DNA of 64,000 nt from Allomuricauda sp. NBRC 101325 (GCF_030268205.1 NZ_BSQF01000001.1:726649-790648), one strand, 5' to 3'; positions 54,818-63,212 are shown, counted from the first letter of the stretch. Notes: a model not told the origin generated them from the sequence alone. Translations and numbers: made by a program.

Positions 54818-55954
54818 TTAATCCATATCCACCCAAATATTTCCCTGTTTGTGGGACGCTACGGTGTTCTCAATAAATTTAAGACCACGAACTCCATCCA
54901 TCATGGTTGGGAATTCTCCGCTATTGTATTCTTCTCCACGGATAGCTTTGGCTGCTCCTAAATAGATGTTCGCCATCGCATCGAATATACCTTCTGGGTG
55001 TCCTGGAGGTAATTTGGTTCCATCCAAAGACAACTTAGAATTGTAAGCGTGACCTGGTTTGTATACCTGCAAAGGTTCTGGATCGTTCAATTTGTAAAGG
55101 AAGTTGGGGTTTTCTTGCTCCCATTTCAATCCTCCTTTTTCTCCATAAATGGCAACGGTCAGATTATTTTCCTCTCCAGTTGCCACCTGACTTGCTCTGA
55201 TGACACCCTTCACATTTCTATCCATGCGAATCAAAGCGGTACCATCCATGTCCATCACATTGTCATCGTACATGTAGTTGAAATCACAAAGTAAGGATTG
55301 AACTTGTAGCCCAGTGGTAAATTCCACCATATTGAAGGCATGCACACCGATGTCTCCCATACAAGAACTGATTCCCGCTTTTTTGGGATCCAATCTCCAA
55401 ACGGTTCCACGTTTTTCTTTATCGTGGATGATCGGGTTCATCCAACCTTGGTAGTATTGCACATCAACCTTGTGCACCTTTCCAATCACACCCTCTTTGA
55501 TCATTTCACGCATTTGACGCACCATCGGGTATCCGGTATAGGTGTGGGTCACTGCAAATACAGTTCCTGCTTTTTCCAAGGTTTCCTGTAAAATCAATGC
55601 CTCCTCGTAAGTAGTGGTCATTGGTTTTTCACAGATCACATTGAAACCGTTTTCCAATAGTTTTTTGGCCATTGGAAAGTGCAAGAAGTTAGGGGTTAGA
55701 ATGGAACAAACTTGAATACGTTCGTCTTCCGGCAATTTCATTTCCTCTTCAATCAACGTATCAAAATCTTTATAGATTCTGTTGGTTGGAACATCTATCT
55801 GTTCCGCGAACGCTACGTTGTCATCGAAATTAGGGTTGAAAACAGCCCCAACAATTTCATAATTATCATTGATAAAGGATGCTACTCGGTGCAAAACCCC
55901 AATGAGGGAATCTCCTCCTCCTCCAAGTATTCCTAGTCTTATTTTTTTCGGCAT
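54818..55954 (-). CDS. Gfo/Idh/MocA family NAD(P)-dependent oxidoreductase
   Basis: A 378-residue cytosolic sugar dehydrogenase. N-terminal Rossmann fold with RLGILGGGGDSLIG, the CEKPMTTTYEEAL motif (Lys for catalysis/cofactor) at about 110, and a C-terminal alpha/beta domain with the DIGVHAFNMVEFTTG stretch (conserved Asp/His). It could reduce or oxidise a 3-keto-sugar or inositol-like compound. Last gene of the minus-strand operon starting at 59979, 32 nt after the MFS gene. Confidence 0.9.
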   Translation of the reverse strand: MPKKIRLGILGGGGDSLIGVLHRVASFINDNYEIVGAVFNPNFDDNVAFAEQIDVPTNRIYKDFDTLIEEEMKLPEDERIQVCSILTPNFLHFPMAKKLLENGFNVICEKPMTTTYEEALILQETLEKAGTVFAVTHTYTGYPMVRQMREMIKEGVIGKVHKVDVQYYQGWMNPIIHDKEKRGTVWRLDPKKAGISSCMGDIGVHAFNMVEFTTGLQVQSLLCDFNYMYDDNVMDMDGTALIRMDRNVKGVIRASQVATGEENNLTVAIYGEKGGLKWEQENPNFLYKLNDPEPLQVYKPGHAYNSKLSLDGTKLPPGHPEGIFDAMANIYLGAAKAIRGEEYNSGEFPTMMDGVRGLKFIENTVASHKQGNIWVDMD

Positions 55955-55986
55955 TTTCTTTTACTATTAATTTTGGGTTATAAAAT

Positions 55987-57216
55987 CTATTCTGATGTGT
56001 GCTCTTGCGGCACTCTTCTTTCTTCCAATTTTTTACGGAACACAAACAAAATGGCAAACAAAATTGCTACTGCCAATGGGAAAAACATCATTTTTCCAAG
56101 GGTTGCCTTTCCTGCTGAAAGCTCTGCTACCTGATCGGTCAATCCTGATGAAACCGCGGCTTCTTTGGCACTGTCCAACCAACCACCGATCACAGGCTGC
56201 CAAATGGATGTGGCGAACATTCCTGCCCCACCTACCAACGACATACCCAAAGCTCCTGTTTTAGGAAGGTACTCGGAGGTAAATCCAATCATGGTGGGCC
56301 AGAAGTAACAAACTCCCAAGGCAAAAATAACGGCTGCCAAGTAAATCATGGATCCTTCGGCAATACTCATGCTATACACAGCCACAGTTGTGATCACTGC
56401 GGACATCAACAGCACTCCAATCGGATTGATGCGGTGCACGATCGGGCCAGCAAAAAAACGCCCAATGGCCATAATCCCAGTTACCATGGCCAATACCAGC
56501 ATTGGACTTGCTCCTGAATTCCCAAGGATTCTTTCTACCCATTGCTGTGGGCCAAACTCGGAGATTGCGGTCAAGGTCATACAGATCATGATGAAAATAA
56601 ACAAGGGGTCGGCCAGCGACTTGATGTTTTTGGTTGTATCTGTTTCGATATGCTCGCTCTCTGGAAATTCTTGCTTAAAGAACATGTACCCATAAATCAA
56701 GGTCGGAATCAACATTACCCCGATTTGTAATTGCCATCCCATTCCAAAATCTGTCATAAATTTTGAAATCAAGGAACCGATCACTATACCTCCAGGGAAC
56801 CAAACATGGAACCTGTTCAGCATAGCTGTACGATTTTTGGTAAACATATCTGCAATCATTGGGTTACAAGCCGCTTCCACAGAACCGTTGGCGAACCCAA
56901 TAAAGAACGTGGAAATGATCAAGGTCCAGAAACCTCCGGCTACAATGGTAAGCACCAATCCCAAAAGATGGCAAACAAATGCCGTAACCATCAGTTTTCG
57001 GGCACCAATTTTATTGTAGAGCAAACCTCCGAATATCATGGCCAATGGGAATCCCAAAAAGGCCATACTGTTGATCCACCCCAACTGCTGGTTGGAAATC
57101 CCGAATTCCTCACCCAATTGGGTAAGGATACCTGCCCTAATGGCAAAGGTCATGGATGTTACGACCAGCGAAATACAGGCAGCTAAAAAAAGCTGTTTTT
57201 TGTTTACGTTTTTCAT
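55987..57216 (-). CDS. MFS transporter (probable sugar importer)
   Basis: A 409-residue inner-membrane protein with 12 helices. The MFS loop motif appears as GGLLYNKIGARKLMV after helix 2, and the helix-3/4 NGSVEAACNPMIADMF resembles the FucP/FHS-type sugar transporters. It shares the operon with a Gfo/Idh dehydrogenase and a second MFS protein, so sugar or keto-sugar import is likely. Confidence 0.85.
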   Translation of the reverse strand: MKNVNKKQLFLAACISLVVTSMTFAIRAGILTQLGEEFGISNQQLGWINSMAFLGFPLAMIFGGLLYNKIGARKLMVTAFVCHLLGLVLTIVAGGFWTLIISTFFIGFANGSVEAACNPMIADMFTKNRTAMLNRFHVWFPGGIVIGSLISKFMTDFGMGWQLQIGVMLIPTLIYGYMFFKQEFPESEHIETDTTKNIKSLADPLFIFIMICMTLTAISEFGPQQWVERILGNSGASPMLVLAMVTGIMAIGRFFAGPIVHRINPIGVLLMSAVITTVAVYSMSIAEGSMIYLAAVIFALGVCYFWPTMIGFTSEYLPKTGALGMSLVGGAGMFATSIWQPVIGGWLDSAKEAAVSSGLTDQVAELSAGKATLGKMMFFPLAVAILFAILFVFRKKLEERRVPQEHTSE

Positions 57217-57266
57217 GTTTGTATCAGTTAATTTTTGGTTGTTGTTATTTTATGGCATTATGTGTT

Positions 57267-58496
57267 TTATGATTTGTATTCTACTTTTTCATTTTTAAAG
57301 ATCAATGCAAACAATATAAATACTACTGCTGCAAATGCGGATGGATAGATCCAGATGCTTTCCCATGCATGGGTTCCACCTTCCAAAGTAAGGGAATCCG
57401 TGATTTTTCCTGCAATCCAGAATCCAATTAACATTCCCACCCCATACGTAGCCAATGTAATCAAGCCTTGGGCCGCACTCTTATATTTTTCCCCAGCTTT
57501 GGTATCGGTATAAATCTGTCCAGATACAAAGAAGAAGTCATAACAGATACCGTGCAATGCAATTCCCATGATCAACATAAAGGATAAATCGCCTGCATTA
57601 CCATAGGCGAACAACAAGTAACGAACTGTCCAAGCTAACATCCCTACCAAGATGGTCTTCTTGAATCCGAATTTGGTAAAGAAAAATGGTAAAGCAAGAA
57701 TGAACAATGCTTCCGAAATCTGACCAATGGCCATTTTACCAGTTGGATTTGCCAAACCGATTTCCGCTAAGAAAGGGTTTGCATTCTGATAGTAAAAAGC
57801 CAATGGAATACAGATCAAAACGGATGAAATGAAGAACACCAAGAAGTTTTTATCTTTCAACAATTTTAAGGCATCCAATCCCAACATATCCGAAATGGTC
57901 ACTTTTTCACTTTTATCAACTGTTGGTGGTGTTTTTGGCAATGTAAAGCTGAAAACTCCCAAGATAGCAGAAGCAATTCCCGCCATTAAAAAAGTGTTCT
58001 TCAACATTCCAGCTCCTAAAGCCTCTGGTGAATCCCAAACAAAAACGTAGCTGATTACCAATCCTGCCAAGATCCAACCGATTGTTCCAAACACACGAAT
58101 GTTCGAAAACTCTTTTGCGGGATCTTTCATTTGGTTGAACGAAATGGAATTTACCAAAGCCAATGTTGGCATATACAAAATCATATACCCTAAAACATAG
58201 GGATAAAAAGAGGTAAAGTCTGTTGAACTGTACATTTGGTACATTAAAAATGCACCGATCAAATGAAGCACGCCCAAGATTTTTTCTGCATTAAAATATC
58301 TGTCGGCAATCAATCCAATAATAAATGGAGCAATGATCGCTCCCCAAGATTGGGTTGAAAATGCCATTGAAGATTGTCCAGCCGTAGCTTCAAGATTGTT
58401 CCCAAGGAAAGTCCCCAAGGTCACGAACCAACCGCCCCAGATAAAAAATTCTAGGAACATCATAAAAGACAGTTGGAATTTGGTTTTAATATTCAT
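57267..58496 (-). CDS. NupG/XapB-like nucleoside:H+ symporter family protein
   Basis: A 409-residue 12-helix MFS protein. FLEFFIWGGWFVTLGTFL, FIIGLIADRYFNAEKILG and the late GICYDFFFVSGQIYTDTKAGEKYKSAAQGL are diagnostic of the NHS (nucleoside:H+ symporter) family. In Bacteroidota such proteins often sit in sugar loci and may carry sugars, not nucleosides. In the operon between DinB-like and MFS genes. Confidence 0.88.
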   Translation of the reverse strand: MNIKTKFQLSFMMFLEFFIWGGWFVTLGTFLGNNLEATAGQSSMAFSTQSWGAIIAPFIIGLIADRYFNAEKILGVLHLIGAFLMYQMYSSTDFTSFYPYVLGYMILYMPTLALVNSISFNQMKDPAKEFSNIRVFGTIGWILAGLVISYVFVWDSPEALGAGMLKNTFLMAGIASAILGVFSFTLPKTPPTVDKSEKVTISDMLGLDALKLLKDKNFLVFFISSVLICIPLAFYYQNANPFLAEIGLANPTGKMAIGQISEALFILALPFFFTKFGFKKTILVGMLAWTVRYLLFAYGNAGDLSFMLIMGIALHGICYDFFFVSGQIYTDTKAGEKYKSAAQGLITLATYGVGMLIGFWIAGKITDSLTLEGGTHAWESIWIYPSAFAAVVFILFALIFKNEKVEYKS

Positions 58497-58514
58497 GTTT
58501 AATTGAGTTAGTTT

Positions 58515-58958
58515 TCATCGTTTGTAATGCACATAATCCAAAGGATCCGGGGCAAAACCTGCATTTCGCATTTCCATCATAATTTGCCCCCTGTGGTGCG
58601 TGGAGTGGTTGATCACATGAAAAAGAATATCCTTTATTTGATTGGTAAAGGCCCTTCCTTCACTGTTTTCGTACTCCAGTCTTTTTTCAAAATTATCCGT
58701 ATTACTGACAATTTCAAAAGAAGTGCGTTGGTTTTCGTAGTGGATTTCTTCCCATTTAACAAAAGAATGTAAATCCCATACCCCCATCACACTCGGAATG
58801 CCCATCATTCTGTGATTCCAGATATGATGGGCATTTAAAATGTGACTAAAAAGTCGTTCGCAGTTGTCCGGCACCTTATCCAAGGCACCACATTGCTGAA
58901 TTATTTTTTTGTTACAATAAAAATTGTAATCGAACAGTTCATGAAAAAATCCCTTCAT
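58515..58958 (-). CDS. DinB-like four-helix metal-binding protein
   Basis: A 147-residue protein of the DinB/YfiT fold. Three His metal ligands are visible: H44 (NAHHIWNH) and H118/H122 (INHSTHHRGQ). FAPDPLDYVHYKR at the end matches the family. Enzymatic role unknown; related proteins use bacillithiol or mycothiol, or act as metal-dependent hydrolases. Sits 18 nt before NupG-like and 22 nt after the isomerase lipoprotein. Confidence 0.85.
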   Translation of the reverse strand: MKGFFHELFDYNFYCNKKIIQQCGALDKVPDNCERLFSHILNAHHIWNHRMMGIPSVMGVWDLHSFVKWEEIHYENQRTSFEIVSNTDNFEKRLEYENSEGRAFTNQIKDILFHVINHSTHHRGQIMMEMRNAGFAPDPLDYVHYKR

Positions 58959-58980
58959 GCACCTTTAGTTGTTGATTCTT

Positions 58981-59979
58981 TTATTCCAATATCCTTTCAA
59001 GCAGTTTTTTTGTTGCCAAGATACCTTCTTCTTCACTCAATTCGGAACCTTCGTATTCCACATCAACATATCCTGAATATCCAGCTTCCTCAACAATATT
59101 CATCATTCTATCAAAGTCGATGGTGGTTTCATTTCCTTCGGCATCAAAATCAAAGGATTTTCCACTTACCCCCTTGGCATAAGGCATCAATTCCTTTACG
59201 CCTAGATAACGATCATATTCTTCCAAGCATTTAGATGAATAATAATCCCCTGATTCCCTTTTGATACAGAAATTACCAAAATCGGGAAGGGTTCCAACAT
59301 TGTCCATTCCAACTTTATCCATTACCTCAGCCAACATTTTTGCATTGGACGATGGACCACCATGGTTCTCCACAATAATGTTGATGTTTTTATCTTTTGC
59401 ATAGGTGGCCAATTGGGTAAGTCCGTCTACTGAAGCAGGAATCCAAGCTTCAGGGTCCATGCTTCCGTTTAGGTTTACTCGAATGGAGTGGCATCCCAAT
59501 GCTGCCGCTGCATCTACCCACTTATAGTGGTTTTCAACGGCTGCTTTTCTTTTGGCAGCATCTTCAACAGCAATATCTCCTTGGCCATCAACCATGATCA
59601 ATAAATTGGTCATTCCGTATTTATCGCTTTCTGCTTTACTTTTTGCCACCCAATTGTTCATGGCCTCCTCAGAAAAATTGGCTGCCTGTAATTCTTTATA
59701 ATATAGGGCACTAACATATTCCAATCCGTCAAATCCCCATTTGTTTGCTTTTTCTGCAAAGGTGTACGGATCAACTCCTTCTTCAAAAATCATTTTGTGG
59801 ATTGACCATTGTGCCAAGGATATTTTTATCTCTGGTTTGGTGTCTTCAACAGCAACAACTTCGGTAGCAGTTTCTTCTGTGTTTTCTGTCTTTGGATTTT
59901 GCTTACAGGAATAAATTCCCAATAATGCGACCGCAATCAAGCTTAAAATGCTGTTTTGCGCTAAACTTCTTTTGTTCAT
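58981..59979 (-). CDS. Sugar phosphate isomerase/epimerase family lipoprotein
   Basis: A 332-residue exported TIM-barrel protein. The signal ends in a lipobox (LGIYSC, Cys25), followed by an acidic linker, then the barrel (ISLAQWSIHKMIFEEGVDPYTFAEKANKWGFDGLEYVSALYY). Putative metal residues: Glu in NIIVENHGG, Asp in GTLPDFGNF and Glu in YVDVEYEGSEL. An isomerase outside the cytosol is unusual and fits action on a non-phosphorylated keto-sugar. First gene of the operon (to 54818). Confidence 0.85.
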   Translation of the reverse strand: MNKRSLAQNSILSLIAVALLGIYSCKQNPKTENTEETATEVVAVEDTKPEIKISLAQWSIHKMIFEEGVDPYTFAEKANKWGFDGLEYVSALYYKELQAANFSEEAMNNWVAKSKAESDKYGMTNLLIMVDGQGDIAVEDAAKRKAAVENHYKWVDAAAALGCHSIRVNLNGSMDPEAWIPASVDGLTQLATYAKDKNINIIVENHGGPSSNAKMLAEVMDKVGMDNVGTLPDFGNFCIKRESGDYYSSKCLEEYDRYLGVKELMPYAKGVSGKSFDFDAEGNETTIDFDRMMNIVEEAGYSGYVDVEYEGSELSEEEGILATKKLLERILE

Positions 59980-60014
59980 ATCTTTAGTTAGTTAATTTCA
60001 TGTAGAACTCAAAA

Positions 60015-60030
60015 ACTATAACGTTATAGT
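60015..60030. promoter_or_regulatory. Perfect 16-bp palindrome in the divergent sugar-locus promoter region
   Basis: ACTATAACGTTATAGT is a perfect palindrome with central CG, as in LacI-type operators. It lies between the divergent isomerase (ATG at 59979) and the GMC dehydrogenase (ATG at 60115). It could control both operons; the regulator is not in this window. Confidence 0.55.
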
Positions 60031-60114
60031 GCTGAATTCTCAATAAACATAGGGTTTAAATGTAGAAAATTAATTTAATAATTAATACATTTAGCAAATA
60101 AACAATCCGAATAA

Positions 60115-61833
60115 ATGAGTAAATTTTATTACAACCAGGAACAGGAATCCTATGATGCCATAGTGGTAGGAACGGGCATCAGCGGCGGTTGGGCTGCAAA
60201 GGAACTGTGCGAAAACGGTCTTAAGACCTTGGTCTTGGAGCGTGGTCCGATGGTAAAACACCGTGAGGATTACCCAACGGCTAACATGGACGATTGGGAT
60301 TTTCCACATGCAGGAAGAGCTACCCGTGAAGATGTGAAACAACAGGAAAAACAATCCAGAACCGGGTATACAACAGGTGCTGCCTCCAAACATTGGTTCG
60401 TGAACGATTTAGATCACCCCTACAACGAGACCAAGCGTTTCGATTGGATGCGTGGATATCATGTTGGTGGACGTTCCATTATGTGGGGGCGTCACAGCTA
60501 CCGTTGGAGCGATATTGACTTTGCTGCCAACAAAAATGAAGGTATTGCAGTAGATTGGCCCGTTCGTTATAAAGATATTGCCCCTTGGTACGATAAAGTA
60601 GAAAGTTACATCGGAGTTTCAGGGGAGCTACTTGGTTTACCACAATTACCAGACGGACAGTTTGAGCCCATGATGGAGTTGAACTGTGTGGAAGGTTTGG
60701 TGCGTGAAAAAGTAGCTGAGAATTTTGGTGGTCGTGTGGTGACCGCTGGTAGGGTTGCCCACATTAATAGTGATAAAAAGTTTGAAGGTGACGGCCGTGT
60801 GCGTTGCCAATTTAGAAATAGATGTATCAGAGGATGTCCTTTTGGGGCTTACTTTAGTAGTGTTTCCTCTACCTTGCCTGCTGCCGAAGCTACGGGCAAC
60901 ATGACCTTGAGACCAGATTCCATTGTTCATGAAGTAATTTATGACCCAAATACCAAATTGGCCACTGGGGTTAAGGTTATTGACAGGGAAACCAAAGAAG
61001 AGTTCGAATTCAAGGCCAAAGTGATTTTCCTTTGTGCTTCTGCCATTGCTTCTACTTCTATTTTGATGCAATCGAAATCCGATAGGTTCGAAAATGGATT
61101 GGGCAACGATTCTGGAGAATTGGGCCACAATGTTATGGACCACCACTTTTTGGTAGGTGCATCTGGTAAGTTTGATGGTTTCGAAGACAAATATTATAAA
61201 GGGAGAAAACCAAACGGTGTTTATATTCCAAGATTTAGAAACTTGGGCGGCGACTCCGATATGAAAGATTTTGTTCGTGGTTACGGTTACCAAGGTGGTG
61301 CCAGCAGAGGCAATTATGAAGAAATGGTTGCCGAAGCTGCTTATGGCTCAGCTTATAAAGATGCAGTGTTGACTCCAGGTGGATGGAACATGAACATCAA
61401 CGCTTTTGGTGAAACATTGCCTTACCACGACAATAAAATGACCTTGGATTATGATAAAAAGGATAAATGGGGATTGCCTACCGTTACCTTTGATGCCGAA
61501 ATCAGGGAGAATGAGTTCAACATGAGAAAGGATATGCAAGATCAGGCCGTTCAAATGTTGGAAAAAGCCGGAGCCAAGGATGTTGTTGCATTCAACAGAC
61601 CTTACGCGCTTGGTCTGGGAATCCACGAAATGGGAACTGCCCGTATGGGTCGTGATCCAAAGACTTCTGTAGTGAACGGCAATAACCAAGTTCACGCTTG
61701 TAAGAACGTTTATGTGACCGATGGGGCCTTTATGGCCTCCGCCAGTTGTGTTAACCCCTCATTGACCTATATGGCATTTACGGCCAGAGCCGCCAACCAT
61801 GCCGTTCAAGAACTTAAAAAAGGAAACATCTAA
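60115..61833 (+). CDS. GMC-type FAD-dependent sugar 3-dehydrogenase catalytic subunit
   Basis: A 572-residue GMC flavoprotein. The FAD motif AIVVGTGISGGWAAKEL starts at about 15, and the catalytic His504 (GIHEMGTARMG) and Asn547 (CVNPSLTYMA) are 43 residues apart as usual. The insert C231-x5-C237-x3-C241-PFGA matches the 3Fe-4S site of FAD glucose dehydrogenases of the gamma-alpha type. It has no signal of its own; it is likely exported with the Tat-signal subunit encoded next. Expected to oxidise sugar hydroxyls (probably C3) in the periplasm. Confidence 0.9.
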   Translation: MSKFYYNQEQESYDAIVVGTGISGGWAAKELCENGLKTLVLERGPMVKHREDYPTANMDDWDFPHAGRATREDVKQQEKQSRTGYTTGAASKHWFVNDLDHPYNETKRFDWMRGYHVGGRSIMWGRHSYRWSDIDFAANKNEGIAVDWPVRYKDIAPWYDKVESYIGVSGELLGLPQLPDGQFEPMMELNCVEGLVREKVAENFGGRVVTAGRVAHINSDKKFEGDGRVRCQFRNRCIRGCPFGAYFSSVSSTLPAAEATGNMTLRPDSIVHEVIYDPNTKLATGVKVIDRETKEEFEFKAKVIFLCASAIASTSILMQSKSDRFENGLGNDSGELGHNVMDHHFLVGASGKFDGFEDKYYKGRKPNGVYIPRFRNLGGDSDMKDFVRGYGYQGGASRGNYEEMVAEAAYGSAYKDAVLTPGGWNMNINAFGETLPYHDNKMTLDYDKKDKWGLPTVTFDAEIRENEFNMRKDMQDQAVQMLEKAGAKDVVAFNRPYALGLGIHEMGTARMGRDPKTSVVNGNNQVHACKNVYVTDGAFMASASCVNPSLTYMAFTARAANHAVQELKKGNI

Positions 61834-62486
61834 TGGAAAGAAGATCAGCACTCAAAAATATGGGGATGGCCTTCGGGTACGCCGTGGCAACCCCAACCCT
61901 GTTGTCACTGCTCAACAGTTGTAAGGACAAACCTGCCTTTGCGGAATGGACCCCCAGTTTCCTTGATAAGGAAAAAGGGTATGCCCTGGCTCAGACCCTG
62001 GACGTGATCCTTCCTAAAACAGACACGCCCTCTGCCACCGAAATGAACGTGCACACCTTTATCGATGCCTATCTGGACGAGGTGATGCCGTTGGAGCAAA
62101 GGGACTTTGTAATGATGAAGATGGATGCCTTCTACGGCAAGATACTTGCCGATTCCGGCAAGTCCTCACTAATGGACATCGAAGCTGCGGACATTGAGCC
62201 TGCTTTGCAGACCTACCTCAGAAAACGTTCCGACGACGAAGAGAAACTGCATTTCGAGGCCATCATGAACTATATGCAGGCCATCACGGAAGGTGGATCT
62301 GCAACCCTTGACGAGGAAATCTCACGTTTTTCATTTGCGACCGAATTGCGGGATCTGGCCACTTGGGCCTACAAGTCATCGGAATACGTTGGCGAAGAAG
62401 TTCTGGCCTATTTGCCAGTACCAAGTGAGTACATCGGTTGTGGAGACCTTCAGACATTGACAGGCGGTAAAGCTTGGTCTATTTAA
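61833..62486 (+). CDS. Gluconate 2-dehydrogenase subunit 3 family protein with Tat signal
   Basis: A 217-residue gamma subunit. The N-terminus MERRSALKNMGMAFGYAVATP has the twin Arg of a Tat signal, ending near a Cys (LLNSC) that could be lipidated. The following FLDKEKGYALAQTLDVILPKTDTPSATEMNVHTFID matches the family. It starts on the last base of the dehydrogenase stop (TAATG). Such subunits carry the catalytic subunit through the Tat system. Its GC content and codon use are higher than those of its neighbours. Confidence 0.9.
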   Translation: MERRSALKNMGMAFGYAVATPTLLSLLNSCKDKPAFAEWTPSFLDKEKGYALAQTLDVILPKTDTPSATEMNVHTFIDAYLDEVMPLEQRDFVMMKMDAFYGKILADSGKSSLMDIEAADIEPALQTYLRKRSDDEEKLHFEAIMNYMQAITEGGSATLDEEISRFSFATELRDLATWAYKSSEYVGEEVLAYLPVPSEYIGCGDLQTLTGGKAWSI

Positions 62487-62512
62487 CCAAGATTCCTGCA
62501 ATCATATAAAAG

Positions 62513-62540
62513 AAAACCCTCCAAATTGGAGGGTTTTTTT
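62513..62540 (+). terminator. Intrinsic terminator of the dehydrogenase operon
   Basis: AAAACCCTCC (62513-62522), loop AAATT, GGAGGGTTTT (62528-62537) and T-run to 62540. The A-run on the left side makes it usable from the minus strand as well. Confidence 0.9.
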
Positions 62541-62544
62541 ATTC

Positions 62545-62593
62545 AAAAAAAATACCTCGGAATGTTCTTTTGTGGGGTGAACAATTTCCGAGG
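62545..62593 (-). terminator. Minus-strand intrinsic terminator 1 (long hairpin)
   Basis: On the minus strand CCTCGGAA and TGTTC (broken by a 2-nt bulge) pair with GAACA and TTCCGAGG across an 11-nt loop (plus-strand arms 62555-62567 and 62579-62593). This is followed by TATTTTTTTT (62554-62545). It requires a minus-strand transcript that ends here, although no coding gene lies within 500 nt upstream of it. Confidence 0.75.
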
Positions 62594-62821
62594 CATAAAT
62601 CAATAAACACTATCACGCGTGCTGATAAAGTTCAACACAAACTACAAAAGAGTTCCATTTCACATCAAATAGATGTTTTTGAAACAAGTTTGGCAAAGAT
62701 TTAAAAATGAAAATAAACGATGAAAAAATTAACACTAAAAACTATTCAAAGTTTTTAACATAAGGTGTTGACATCTAGGAGTACAGCTAAATTCAAGTGA
62801 AATATTCGACCTATCATAAGA
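62594..62821. other. 228-nt AT-rich stretch between two minus-strand terminators
   Basis: No ORF longer than about 20 codons is convincing. A small dyad TATCA-N7-TGATA is at 62611-62627. Being flanked by terminators on the same strand, it may itself be a small RNA ending at 62545; I see no good promoter for it. Confidence 0.3.
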
Positions 62822-62824
62822 AAT

Positions 62825-62858
62825 AAAAAAAGCCATGAAATAGTAATTATTCCATGGC
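62825..62858 (-). terminator. Minus-strand intrinsic terminator 2
   Basis: On the minus strand GCCATG...CATGGC, with inner AATA/TATT pairs (about 11 bp including one G-T), followed by TTTTTTT (62831-62825). It ends the structured RNA and/or small peptide transcript coming from 63250. Confidence 0.8.
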
Positions 62859-62883
62859 CTATAATGTATGACGAAATACAAAG

Positions 62884-63065
62884 TTGTATTACCAAAGCGT
62901 ACGGCCTCCCCGATAAGTTAATCATTGTCTTTCCTCAACTTAGGTAGTTCCCCCGAAACCTAATATCGAATCCAGACCATAACTGTCTCGAAGATTTTAT
63001 TTTGCAAGCGGTTTAACAATCAGATGATTGGTTGCTGTGGCCGTACAATTTATTTGGTAATACAA
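62884..63065 (-). ncRNA. Structured RNA of about 182 nt, 6S-RNA-like architecture
   Basis: On the minus strand the two ends pair over a long closing stem. A 13-bp perfect helix (63065-63053 with 62896-62884) is followed by an asymmetric bulge (6 and 2 nt) and an 8-bp perfect GTACGGCC/GGCCGTAC helix (63046-63039 with 62906-62899). Inside are further stems: AATCAT/ATGATT (63029-63024 with 62925-62920) and TTAGG/CCTAA (62963-62959 with 62944-62940). An intrinsic terminator comes 25 nt after the 3' end. The size and closing-stem plan resemble 6S RNA; it may be another RNA class. Confidence 0.5.
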
Positions 63066-63092
63066 TATTTTAAAGAACTAGTGCCGAACACA

Positions 63093-63212
63093 TCATTTTT
63101 TTACCAACACCCTTTCCATAGGCGCCTCAAACTTATCGCTTTTGGCTTGGGATACGGCAGCAATAACCAACGCTACAACTAAAATCAAAAAAAGCAAAAC
63201 GCATTTTCTCAT
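63093..63212 (-). CDS. 39-residue exported or membrane peptide
   Basis: ATG at 63212, TGA at 63095-63093. The peptide starts MRKCVLLFLILVVALVIAAVSQAKS (hydrophobic core 4-19, AVSQA cleavage-like site), followed by a short charged tail ending LVKK. A promoter-like TTG-N18-TTTCTTTG precedes it (63227-63255). No family recognised. It is upstream of the structured RNA on the same strand and may share its transcript. Confidence 0.5.
   Translation of the reverse strand: MRKCVLLFLILVVALVIAAVSQAKSDKFEAPMERVLVKK

Noticed and set aside
62884-63065. RNase P RNA, because GAGGAAAG occurs on the minus strand inside the structured region
   Set aside because: The rest of the P4 and J-region consensus is absent and the size is only half that expected.
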